Origin: Bacillota bacterium
Lineage (GTDB): Bacteria > Bacillota > Clostridia > Lachnospirales > Lachnospiraceae
NCBI GenBank assembly: GCA_023421075.1
Contig: JAEZUM010000004.1
Coordinates: 1 to 24,098, forward strand
Length of the DNA stretch: 24,098 bases
Direction: 5' to 3'
Notes under the pieces: generated by a model
Seen by the model: the letters and a program-made list of their open reading frames with translations, nothing else
The model's database searches: none
What the model was told of the DNA's origin: nothing
Shown here: in pieces, positions 15,105 to 22,635 of the stretch
How the letters are laid out: the number at the start of each line of letters is the position of its first letter
Position numbering within the stretch: the stretch's first letter is position 1
Made by a program: the position numbers and the translations under genes

Positions 15105-16016
15105 ATGAAGATAGACCGATTACTCGGTATTGTAATGATATTGTTGCAGAAGGAAAAGGTAACTGCTCCTTTTCTTGCAGAGAAATTTGAGGTGTCACGG
15201 AGAACCATAAATCGTGATATTGAAGATCTTTGTAAGGCGGGTATCCCGGTTGTAACAACACAGGGAGGGAATGGCGGGATCTCGATAGCCGATGGTTACC
15301 GGATCGATAAAAGTGTGCTTACCTATCAGGAGATGGAGCATGTTGTGGCTGCGCTCAGGGGAATGGATAGTATCACTTCGAAGGTTGGAACCGATCAGCT
15401 TCTGGGCAAATTCTTCATTAAGAAGGAGCATGTAGTGTCGGTCCGGGATAGCATAATCATTAATCTTACTTCCCATTATAAGAGTGATTTAACCGGTAAA
15501 ATTGCCTTAATCAAGGAGGCTATCCTGAGCAACAGACGGATCAACTTTCGGTACTATAGCAGCAAGGGTGACAGCCAGAGGAGGATCGAACCCTATTATT
15601 TGACCTTTCAATGGGCCGGCTGGTATGTATTTGGATACTGTCTGGAGCGAAGGGATTTCCGTTTGTTTAAGCTGAATCGGTTATGGGAGTTGAAGCTTAC
15701 CGAGGAACCATTTCAGCCGAGGGAGATCAGTGATAAGGATAAGGATAAGGATTTTGATCGCTATTTCCGGGAGGAGCTTCCGATTACCCTGCTTTTTGAT
15801 GTCAGTGTGAAATACCGTCTCATCGATGAATATGGCATAGAGTGCTTTACCGTTCAGGAGGATGGCAGGCTCTTGTTTCGAACAGGCTTTGCAAATAAGG
15901 ACTATATGTTGAGTTGGATCTTAAGCTTTGGTGATAAGGTTGAGGTCGTTTATCCGAAAGGACTCAAGCAGGAAATAAAAAAGATTGCAGAAAATATTTT
16001 AAAACATTATGAATGA
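15105..16016 (+). CDS. WYL-domain transcriptional regulator (YafY-like)
   Basis: 303 residues. The N-terminal HTH_11/DeoR-type helix-turn-helix is at about 1-60 (KVTAPFLAEKFEVSRRTINR), then GGNGGISIADGYRIDKSVLT typical of YafY/YobV-like regulators. The middle WYL domain (about 140-215) has RINFRYYSSKGD ... RRIEPYYLTFQWAGWYVFGYC ... RLFKLNRLWEL, with the W-Y-L triad read as W-Y-V. A C-terminal WCX extension follows. WYL domains sense nucleic acid or nucleotide-like ligands in several bacterial systems. I start at ATG 15105 (KIDRLLGIVMILL), not at the earlier in-frame ATG 15066, because GGGGGT precedes 15105 and homologues begin there. It is 38 bases downstream of the DUF1848 gene and likely in its operon. 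Confidence 0.87.
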   Translation: MKIDRLLGIVMILLQKEKVTAPFLAEKFEVSRRTINRDIEDLCKAGIPVVTTQGGNGGISIADGYRIDKSVLTYQEMEHVVAALRGMDSITSKVGTDQLLGKFFIKKEHVVSVRDSIIINLTSHYKSDLTGKIALIKEAILSNRRINFRYYSSKGDSQRRIEPYYLTFQWAGWYVFGYCLERRDFRLFKLNRLWELKLTEEPFQPREISDKDKDKDFDRYFREELPITLLFDVSVKYRLIDEYGIECFTVQEDGRLLFRTGFANKDYMLSWILSFGDKVEVVYPKGLKQEIKKIAENILKHYE

Positions 16017-16044
16017 ACATGACATACACGTGTCATGTTCATTC
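16011..16044. promoter_or_regulatory. 14-bp perfect inverted repeat at the end of the WYL gene
   Basis: GAATGAACATGACA (16011-16024) and TGTCATGTTCATTC (16031-16044) are perfect inverted copies with a 6-base gap. The left arm includes the WYL stop codon. CGTATAATAAGG follows instead of a T tract, so it may be an operator or mRNA-stabilising hairpin as much as a terminator. Confidence 0.5.
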
Positions 16045-16116
16045 CGTATAATAAGGTTATAGACAGTCGCATCTATATTATATAGAATGCAATGTCTGCC
16101 TTGAAAGGAGCAGCAT

Positions 16117-16491
16117 ATGACCTATGAGGAAGTCTACACCTACTGCATGGCGAAAAGTGGAGCCTTTCAGGATACTCCCTTTGGACCGTTTCCGATCTGT
16201 TTTAAGGTGGGAAATCGTATTTTCTTAGAATGGTATCCGGAGGGAAAGCTTACGCTGAGATGCGAGCCGGCATTGGCGGATCATTACCGAAGAAGCTATC
16301 CCGGGGTTGTAATCGTCGGATATCATTGTCCGGACCGTCAGAAGCCATACAAGAATACCGTATACTTAGACAGAGGACTGGAGGATCAAGTAATATGGGA
16401 CATGATTGATATCTCCTATGAGGAGGCGGTTAAGAGACTTCGTAAGTCGGACAGAGAGAAGCTACTGATTTCGGAGACTTCAGAAGAATGA
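16117..16491 (+). CDS. MmcQ/YjbR-family protein
   Basis: 124 residues with a strong GAAAGGAG upstream. MTYEEVYTYCMAKSGAFQDTPFG, then FKVGNRIFLEWYPEGKLTLRCEP and NTVYLDRGLEDQVIWDMIDISYE, match the MmcQ/YjbR (CyaY-like double-wing) family, small proteins annotated as DNA-binding on structural grounds without firm function. Typical length. It stands alone between the WYL gene and the next gene, with about 100 bases on each side. Confidence 0.82.
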   Translation: MTYEEVYTYCMAKSGAFQDTPFGPFPICFKVGNRIFLEWYPEGKLTLRCEPALADHYRRSYPGVVIVGYHCPDRQKPYKNTVYLDRGLEDQVIWDMIDISYEEAVKRLRKSDREKLLISETSEE

Positions 16492-16602
16492 TGAGTAAGA
16501 AATGAGTAGGAAAAGGAAGCACTTTAAAAAGTACAGGAATGAGCAAAGTTTGTTAATATGGTTATGAGATTAAGTCTAATGAAAAGTGAGGGGTAAAAGA
16601 GG

Positions 16603-17523
16603 ATGAATCGTAGTCTATATGAGAATGTACGTAAATGGGTGTACCGCAATGCGAGACCACTAGAAATGGCCCGTTGGAAATATCATTTTGAAGGCGGTAG
16701 TAAAGATGAGGTAATCAATTGTCTGATGGCTTATCAGAACGAGGACGGAGGATTTGGACATGCCTTGGAGGCGGATTCCTGGAATCCGGCATCCGCTCCG
16801 ATTCAAGCATTCCATGCGATTGAGATTTTAAGAGAGATTAATATGACCGACAAAGAGCATCCGGTTATTCAGGGTTTACTTAAATATTTGGCTAGTGGGA
16901 TGGATATGGAGGGGGAATTTTGGCTGAGTAATGTGCCAAGTAACAATGCTTACCCCCATGCTTCCTGGTGGGAATTTGGTCACCCCTATGCGAAGCATAA
17001 CCTATATAATCCGACGGCTGGTCTTACCGGCTTTGGATTATGCTATGGGGAGAAGAATTCTGAGCTTTTTGTACGATGTACTCATATTGCAAAGGGTGCA
17101 ATGGAGTACCTGCTTGCGGAACAAGAAATTGATATGCATACCTTAAATTGTTATATCGCTCTTATGGAATATCTGGAACAGGCAAAGGAAACAGAGATCA
17201 TAGATTTAGGAGCGATGAGAGAGAAGCTAATGGTACTGGTTCAGAGCGCGATTACGAAGGATACTTCGATCTGGGCGACTTCCTATGTCTGTAAGCCCTC
17301 CCAGTTCTTTAAAACACCGGATAGTATCTTCTATGAGGAGGTTAAGGAGGTTGCAGCCTTTGAAGGTGAATTCATCAAAGACAGTCGTAACGAAGAGGGT
17401 GTATGGGATGTGACCTGGAGTTGGGATGCATATCCCGAAGAATGGGCGATTGCAAAGAGTTGGTGGAAGGGTGAACTCGTAATTAGGAACATGCGTTATC
17501 TGAAGAACTTCGAGAAGATTTAG
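16603..17523 (+). CDS. Uncharacterised alpha/alpha-toroid-like protein
   Basis: 306 residues, soluble, no signal peptide. LMAYQNEDGGFGHALEAD near residues 43-60 resembles the QW/GxxGG repeat of terpenoid-cyclase/prenyltransferase alpha-alpha toroids, and a second echo (DVTWSWDAYPEEWA) is near the C-terminus. Aromatic residues are abundant. No DxDD or DDxxD cyclase motif is visible, so it is unlikely to be a terpene cyclase; proteins of this kind are usually annotated as hypothetical or prenyltransferase-like. It converges on the ABC-transporter operon, sharing a bidirectional terminator. Confidence 0.65.
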   Translation: MNRSLYENVRKWVYRNARPLEMARWKYHFEGGSKDEVINCLMAYQNEDGGFGHALEADSWNPASAPIQAFHAIEILREINMTDKEHPVIQGLLKYLASGMDMEGEFWLSNVPSNNAYPHASWWEFGHPYAKHNLYNPTAGLTGFGLCYGEKNSELFVRCTHIAKGAMEYLLAEQEIDMHTLNCYIALMEYLEQAKETEIIDLGAMREKLMVLVQSAITKDTSIWATSYVCKPSQFFKTPDSIFYEEVKEVAAFEGEFIKDSRNEEGVWDVTWSWDAYPEEWAIAKSWWKGELVIRNMRYLKNFEKI

Positions 17524-17546
17524 TTCTTCAATACAGTGATGAAACA

Positions 17547-17615
17547 ATGAGGCTGTAGAAAAGTGATATGCCCTGACTATTTGACAGTGGGGATATCACT
17601 TTTGCTATAGCCTCA
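17547..17615. terminator. Long bidirectional terminator hairpin
   Basis: ATGAGGCTGTAG-AAAAGTGATAT-GCCC (17547-17573) pairs with GGGGATATCACTTTT-GCTATAGCCTCAT (from about 17590 to 17615) with one mismatch, one bulge and one G-T pair, giving a stem of about 25 bp. It lies between two converging genes and ends only five bases from the ATPase stop codon. Confidence 0.75.
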
Positions 17616-17620
17616 TATTC

Positions 17621-18391
17621 CTATAGTTCATATTCCAGTGTGGTAATTTCTTTCATGTTCAATATTTCAAAGACTCGGTCACGGACGCGGATAAAATCAT
17701 CGCTGGTCCGATCTCTGCCTGTCGGTAGCTTTACTGTTACAATATCCTTTATTCTACCCGGATTCGGTGTCATGATAACGATACGATCAGCCAGATATAC
17801 TGCCTCCTCGATATCATGGGTAACGAAGAGTGTTGTCTTCCTGTGCAGTCTTGTAATCTCGAGGATATCCTTCTGCATTTTGATTCTTGTAATAGCATCC
17901 AGAGCACCGAAGGGTTCATCCATGAACAGAATATCCGGATTGACCGCCAGTGCCCTGGCAATGGCAACCCTTTGCTGCATACCACCGGAGAGTTGGTGAG
18001 GATGGCTCTTCTCAAAATTACTGAGACCGACAAGTTCAATGTATTTTCTCGCAATTTCTTCTCTTTCCCTTCGCGAAAGCTTCGCTGTCTCGAGTCCGAG
18101 CTCAACATTCTTAAGAACAGATCTCCAGGGGAGTAATCCGTAATTCTGAAAGATGGTTACATATTTGCTGGAAGGAGCGGTAACTAACTCGTTATCGATT
18201 TTGATATAGCCTTGGTCAACACGTTCAAAACCGGCAATTGAGTTCAGTAGGGTGCTTTTGCCGCAACCACTAGGCCCGAGCAGGCATACAAATTCGCCTT
18301 TTTCAATGTCGAGTGATACATTGTCAAGTACCCGCAGATACGCCCCCTTTTGTTGAAAGGTCTTGGAGACATTGCTAATCTCAATATGCAT
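17621..18391 (-). CDS. ABC transporter ATPase, nitrate/sulfonate/taurine type
   Basis: 256 residues, the usual size for SsuB/TauB/NrtD-type ATPases. Walker A is GPSGCGKST (about 39-47), the Q-loop is FQNYGLLPWRSVLKNV, the signature is LSGGMQQRVAIARAL, Walker B is ILFMDEPFGALD, and the switch histidine is in LFVTHDIEEAVYLADRI. Its start overlaps the permease stop by 11 bases, and its AAGGAGG lies inside the permease gene, so the two are translationally coupled. It energises the importer formed with the permease and lipoprotein encoded just upstream. The sequence does not reveal the substrate. Confidence 0.93.
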   Translation of the reverse strand: MHIEISNVSKTFQQKGAYLRVLDNVSLDIEKGEFVCLLGPSGCGKSTLLNSIAGFERVDQGYIKIDNELVTAPSSKYVTIFQNYGLLPWRSVLKNVELGLETAKLSRREREEIARKYIELVGLSNFEKSHPHQLSGGMQQRVAIARALAVNPDILFMDEPFGALDAITRIKMQKDILEITRLHRKTTLFVTHDIEEAVYLADRIVIMTPNPGRIKDIVTVKLPTGRDRTSDDFIRVRDRVFEILNMKEITTLEYEL

Positions 18392-19151
18392 TGCTTTTAC
18401 CTCCTTCCTTACCCCAATTGCTTAAAATGGTTTTCTCTATGATTTTAATCAGTGTATCCAGGATAAGTCCGAGAACACCGATCAAAATAATCGTGCCAAG
18501 CAGATTATCCATTCTTAGATTATTTCTTGCATCAATGATACGAAAGCCTAAGCCGGATTGAGCTCCGGTCATTTCGCCGGCGACAAGGAATACCCATGCC
18601 GAACCCAGCGCGATATGGATGCTGTTCATTATCTGGGGAAATGCAGCGGGAAATACAATCTTAAGCAATACATTGTGCTTACGAATGCCGAAGTTCTTAG
18701 CTACCTTTAAATAAATCGGATCAATATTACCTACGGATGATACTGTAGTTAACAGGATTGGATAGAAGGCAGCGATAAAGATAATGATGATAGCCGGGAC
18801 ATCACCGATACCAAACCATAATACAATAAAGGGTAGCCAGGCAATTGGTGAAATCGGTCTAAGCAATTGAACAATTGGATTTACATAATGAAAAACGTTC
18901 CGAAACCAACCAAGCAATAGACCCAGTGTGATACCGGATACCACAGCAATTAGATAGCCTACAAGAAAACGGTACATACTGGCACCGATATCCTGATATA
19001 CATCCTGCTGCATAAACATTGATATCAGTGCTTTTCCCACACTGATTGGTGCCGGAAACAGTGCTTCTTTAAAGTTACCGACATGATAGAGCAGTTGCCA
19101 CAAGCCGATAAAGATAAGAAAGGACACAACAATATGCTTTAGGTTCTTCAT
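18381..19151 (-). CDS. ABC transporter permease, nitrate/sulfonate/taurine type
   Basis: 256 residues and about six membrane segments (for example near residues 6-22, 60-80, 98-125, 185-200 and 220-240). The EAA-type cytoplasmic loop reads KVAKNFGIRKHNVLLKIVFP followed by AAFPQIM, the contact site for the ATPase. RPISPIAWLPFIVLWFGIGD is a hallmark of the SsuC/TauC/NrtB family. I use the ATG at 19151, since GGAGG is eight bases upstream; a frame open 24 codons further overlaps the end of the lipoprotein gene and has no ribosome-binding site. It follows the lipoprotein gene by 16 bases. Confidence 0.92.
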   Translation of the reverse strand: MKNLKHIVVSFLIFIGLWQLLYHVGNFKEALFPAPISVGKALISMFMQQDVYQDIGASMYRFLVGYLIAVVSGITLGLLLGWFRNVFHYVNPIVQLLRPISPIAWLPFIVLWFGIGDVPAIIIIFIAAFYPILLTTVSSVGNIDPIYLKVAKNFGIRKHNVLLKIVFPAAFPQIMNSIHIALGSAWVFLVAGEMTGAQSGLGFRIIDARNNLRMDNLLGTIILIGVLGLILDTLIKIIEKTILSNWGKEGGKSNAY

Positions 19152-19167
19152 ATGAATCCTCCGAATT

Positions 19168-20214
19168 CTATTGTAATTGATATACAAAGTCATCATAGCG
19201 TGGTGTTGTATCGGAGATTGCAAAATTCTTCATCTTCTCCACCAACAGATCATAAGCTTCTCTTGTGATGATTAGATCCTTAAAGCTGATCCATTGAAGG
19301 GACAGTTCAATGACATCCTCTTCCACAGTGAGATACTTCTTAGCTACATCATTTGCAACTTCTTCCGTCAGCTGATTGCCTGCTTCAATGTATTGTGCTG
19401 CGAAGGCATTGGCTAACTCAGGATTGTCATTGATAAATTCTTCTCTTACAACCAAACCGCAGCACAGAGAATCCTCCCAGAGATCACTGGACTGATATAA
19501 GGATTTACCGATACCTAAGGCAACGGCCTTAGCACCGAACGGCTCCGCTACGCTGTAGCCGGAGATCTGACCGCCTGCCAGTGCAGAAGGCATTTCTGCC
19601 GGAGGTAATTCCACGACCTCTACATCGCTGATTGACATACCGTTTTCCGTTAACATTTCATTTAATAAGATATTGTGGGAGGATAATCTGTGAGGAATTG
19701 CGAATTTTTTACCCTTTAAATCAGCAACTGAATTGATATCATTCGCTACAATCACAGCATTACCGTCTCTGTGGCCTAAGGCTACTGCCTTAAGACCGAT
19801 CCCCTGGGATCTTGCTTTCATCGCAAGCTCAATGAGCACGGAGGCTCCGTCCACTCGACCGGAATTCAAAGCATCCAGTAATTCAGGCCAGGAACCGAAC
19901 TTCACCAACTCAATCTGTATGGTACTGTCTTCTTTCTGGGCTAGTACCTCTGCTGTCTCAAACACCGGTATTGCGTGAGTAAGAGGCAGATAGGCTATTT
20001 TAATGACACTCTTCTCTGCCGATGCGGTCGTTGGTTCTTGATCGGAGCTTTCCACTGTTGCGGTCGGCTCTGCGGTATTCTCTGCGGATGAACCGGTGGA
20101 TGGTGTAGCAGTTGTTTGATCTTTGTTCGTAGAGGCAGCATTCGAGCAGCCGGTTACCAGTATGGTAATTGCTAATGTAATTGTAATAAGTATCTTTTTA
20201 CTTAAGTTATTCAT
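19168..20214 (-). CDS. Substrate-binding lipoprotein of the ABC importer
   Basis: 348 residues. A type II signal peptide ends in the lipobox VTGC with Cys23, so the protein is lipid-anchored outside the membrane. A Thr/Ser/Ala-rich linker (about 24-68) precedes an NMT1/TauA/SsuA-like periplasmic-binding fold beginning KIAYLPLTHAIPVFETAEVL. SVADLKGKKFAIPHRLSSHN and PAEMPSALAGGQISGYSVAEPFGAKAV are typical of this family. The inner-lobe CCG and the family's breadth (nitrate, sulfonates, taurine, pyrimidine precursors, cyanate) prevent naming a ligand. It starts 68 bases after cooS with GAAAGGA in front and is followed directly by the permease, so the importer is co-transcribed with the CODH-like gene. 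Confidence 0.9.
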   Translation of the reverse strand: MNNLSKKILITITLAITILVTGCSNAASTNKDQTTATPSTGSSAENTAEPTATVESSDQEPTTASAEKSVIKIAYLPLTHAIPVFETAEVLAQKEDSTIQIELVKFGSWPELLDALNSGRVDGASVLIELAMKARSQGIGLKAVALGHRDGNAVIVANDINSVADLKGKKFAIPHRLSSHNILLNEMLTENGMSISDVEVVELPPAEMPSALAGGQISGYSVAEPFGAKAVALGIGKSLYQSSDLWEDSLCCGLVVREEFINDNPELANAFAAQYIEAGNQLTEEVANDVAKKYLTVEEDVIELSLQWISFKDLIITREAYDLLVEKMKNFAISDTTPRYDDFVYQLQ

Positions 20215-20282
20215 AATAAGTATCGTCCTTTCTCTTATACAAAGAATATGTTTCGGTTAGCAAGTGTGGGTAAAGCTTTGCA

Positions 20283-22391
20283 TTAGGCTTTATTCCAGCC
20301 AAGAATATTTCTTTTTTCTTTTAAATCTGCAATAATTTGATGTGCCAGTGCGATATGATCCACATTTACAATCATCTCAGAGCCAAGAATTTCTTTTGTT
20401 CCTGTTGCCATGAAATCTGATACGTGATCCGATCCCTGTGTTGCTGCATATACACTATGATAGGAGTTGATGCCTAACAAGCGGAAGGACATTGCTGCAC
20501 AGATTCCTTTTTCATTGCTCCATTCGGGACTGATAAAAGCATAGGGCATATCCTTGATATCAACTCCGAGGCTGCCGGCGGTCTGATTGAACAAGGCAGA
20601 GGCTCTTGCATTATCAAGACATTCTCCCATATGCCATACAGGAGGAACATCCTTTAAGAAGCTGCGTAGGTTTTCATCGGTCTGTTCCAGTGCTTTTTTT
20701 GAACAGTAACCAAGCTTAAGCAGTGGGAAGGATGCACAGCCGTTGGTCATAATCAATACATTGTTCTCAAGTAGTATCGATGCGACCTCTACGATCGCTT
20801 TCTCATAGATAAGTCTTGGATTATTACAACCCACCAGGTTCACAATACCTAAGATCTGCCCTTTTTCCAATGCTTCTGCAATGGTCTTCACGCTACCATA
20901 GTGCTGATTAACCCATTCAATACTAAAGCCAAGTTCTGCTTCTGCCTCATATCTGGGTATCTTAACGGGAATATCTCTGCGCTCAGCGAAGCTTTCGATG
21001 CCTCGTGTTACAATTTTCCGAGCAATCCCGTTGATCTCATTAATATTGGAATGATCATGGTTCAGAGCATAATGCTCAGCACCGGGAAGTCTTGCCGAAT
21101 CACTGGTTGTGATCACGGTCGTCTTAAAGCAGCTTGCTACCTCCATGATGGATGGAAAGACATCCTGCACATCTGCTACCCATAAATCCAGGGCACCTGT
21201 TCCCAGTACCAATTCGGTTCCGACTGCATTGGATAAGGGGATTACACCGCCGTATCGGTACATAGCGGATAGACCGGAACAGCAGATGCCATAGAACTGA
21301 ATGCCCAGTGCTCCTTGCTCTTTGGCAAGATTCTGATACTCCTCGGACTGGCCGACCTTAACAATCTCACTGACCAAAAGTGGAGAATGACCATGTACCG
21401 CAATATTAACCCATCCCTTCTTCAGGGCACCGAGATTAGCCTTGGAGGTACTTCGGGTGGGTAATCCGTATAAACTGTCCATGGCAATACTGGAGCCAAG
21501 AACCGAGGACCAGGCGAAGGCAACTCCGGTTCTGAGGAACTGTTGCATTACATTTCTCCAATCACCATCCGTTCCCGTACTGGTTCTATGAAGACTTTCA
21601 AATACCTCGTGATAGACACCGATGGGAAGGAGGTCTAGCTTTCTCCAGGTTTCTATTCGCTCCTTCGGAGCAAAGGCATGAAGTGTTTTATGCTGATCAG
21701 GAACCGTTCTGGACAGATCTTCCAGAAGTATATCGGCAACCTCAACTGCGAGTGTCGGAAGGGATTTGTCTGTAGTATCAATACCGAAAGCCTTACATAC
21801 AGCCCGTATCTTAGCCTCTCCGGCAATCGGGAGGTTGAGCTTACCTTCTCCGGCAAGCTTGAGAGCCAGCATGCTTTCTCGACCCCTGGCTCCGTGTGCA
21901 GCAGCACCTGCAGCTGCAGCCCGAAGTAGATTACGGGCTACAATCAGATCGGCATCCGCTCCGCAGATACCACGGGGTGATTTCTTCGTAATCTTACAAG
22001 GACCCATATAACAGTTCTTACAACATATTCCGGCCATACCGAAGACACATTGAGGCTGTTGCTGGTCAAACCGATCGAAGATGGTCTCGATTCCCAGCTC
22101 TTGCATAGTTAGGAGCATTTCGCGAACTGCCGGATCAGGGGTCTGTTCCATGACGTCCTGTTTGTTCGGGAAGGTCTTACGATATTCCGCTACAGCTTGA
22201 AGATAATCATTCACCTGACCATGGCTGTGACTGTGTCCATGATGATGTCCATGATTGTGGTGATAATCATCGCTGTGCTGGTGCTCCTGACCGAGATTAT
22301 TATTCTGGTCATGGTGGTTATGCAGTTGACTATGAATTAGTTCCTGACTACTTCCTTTTGTAATTTTAGGTGATTTCTTTGACTTGTTCAT
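20283..22391 (-). CDS. cooS: Non-canonical anaerobic CO dehydrogenase catalytic subunit (CooS-like)
   Basis: 702 residues, longer than usual because of a His-rich tail: 15 histidines between residues 20 and 57. D-cluster Cys115 and Cys123 and B-cluster Cys124, 127, 132 and 143 are present (CVFGMAGICCKNCYMGPC). Aligned from memory to CODH-II of Carboxydothermus, C-cluster ligands His335, Cys371, Cys522, Cys552 and Cys591 and the acid-base residues His166 and Lys628 are present, but the cysteine matching Cys333 is Asp410 (ADVQDVFPS in place of the usual DYQCxxPS). The histidine relay near His166 is changed to Arg169 and Glu172. Canonical CooS oxidises CO at a Ni-Fe-S C cluster; this variant may hold a different cluster. 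The start has AGGAGG in front; it is the first gene of the operon with the importer. cooC, cooF and acsB are absent here. Confidence 0.92.
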   Translation of the reverse strand: MNKSKKSPKITKGSSQELIHSQLHNHHDQNNNLGQEHQHSDDYHHNHGHHHGHSHSHGQVNDYLQAVAEYRKTFPNKQDVMEQTPDPAVREMLLTMQELGIETIFDRFDQQQPQCVFGMAGICCKNCYMGPCKITKKSPRGICGADADLIVARNLLRAAAAGAAAHGARGRESMLALKLAGEGKLNLPIAGEAKIRAVCKAFGIDTTDKSLPTLAVEVADILLEDLSRTVPDQHKTLHAFAPKERIETWRKLDLLPIGVYHEVFESLHRTSTGTDGDWRNVMQQFLRTGVAFAWSSVLGSSIAMDSLYGLPTRSTSKANLGALKKGWVNIAVHGHSPLLVSEIVKVGQSEEYQNLAKEQGALGIQFYGICCSGLSAMYRYGGVIPLSNAVGTELVLGTGALDLWVADVQDVFPSIMEVASCFKTTVITTSDSARLPGAEHYALNHDHSNINEINGIARKIVTRGIESFAERRDIPVKIPRYEAEAELGFSIEWVNQHYGSVKTIAEALEKGQILGIVNLVGCNNPRLIYEKAIVEVASILLENNVLIMTNGCASFPLLKLGYCSKKALEQTDENLRSFLKDVPPVWHMGECLDNARASALFNQTAGSLGVDIKDMPYAFISPEWSNEKGICAAMSFRLLGINSYHSVYAATQGSDHVSDFMATGTKEILGSEMIVNVDHIALAHQIIADLKEKRNILGWNKA

Positions 22392-22407
22392 AGGCCTCCT
22401 AATAATT

Positions 22408-22433
22408 CATACTATGTAGGTATGGATAGTATG
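22408..22433. promoter_or_regulatory. Operator candidate over the cooS transcription start
   Basis: CATACTAT (22408-22415) and ATAGTATG (22426-22433) form a perfect 8-bp inverted repeat with a 10-base gap. It runs from the -10 box to about +16, where a bound repressor would block initiation. The sequence differs from the ATATCGT motif of the arsR promoter, so a different regulator may act here. Confidence 0.55.
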
Positions 22434-22459
22434 ATATATGCAAGGAGTAGATTTGTCAA
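22431..22459 (-). promoter_or_regulatory. Promoter of the cooS-ABC operon
   Basis: On the minus strand: TTGACA (22459-22454), 17-base spacer, TATCAT (22436-22431). The transcript would start near 22424. Confidence 0.75.
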
Positions 22460-22553
22460 TTTAATTTTTAAATCTTTGTAAATAAAATAACGAGGTTTTC
22501 AATTTGTAACAGCATGCTTAACAAAGTTCTTTGAAATTTTTATAAATTTGGTA

Positions 22554-22582
22554 TTGACTATATCGTTAATGTACGATATAGT
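22554..22582 (+). promoter_or_regulatory. arsR-family promoter with embedded operator
   Basis: TTGACT (22554-22559), 17-base spacer, TATAGT (22577-22582). A perfect inverted repeat, ACTATATCGT (22557-22566), six bases, ACGATATAGT (22573-22582), fills the whole space between the -35 and -10 boxes, the usual site of ArsR/SmtB autorepression. Confidence 0.8.
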
Positions 22583-22635
22583 AATAGCAGAAATTAACAA
22601 TTAATAATTAAGAAGTTAGGAGAGGGGGATGGATT

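Noticed and set aside
16603..17523. Terpene cyclase
   Set aside because: A QW-like segment is present, but no DxDD or DDxxD catalytic motif and no isoprenoid genes nearby.
20283..22391. Reading the CooS homologue as part of a CO-to-acetyl-CoA or CO-to-hydrogen pathway
   Set aside because: No acsB, cooC, cooF or hydrogenase genes are in the window, and one C-cluster ligand and the His relay are changed.
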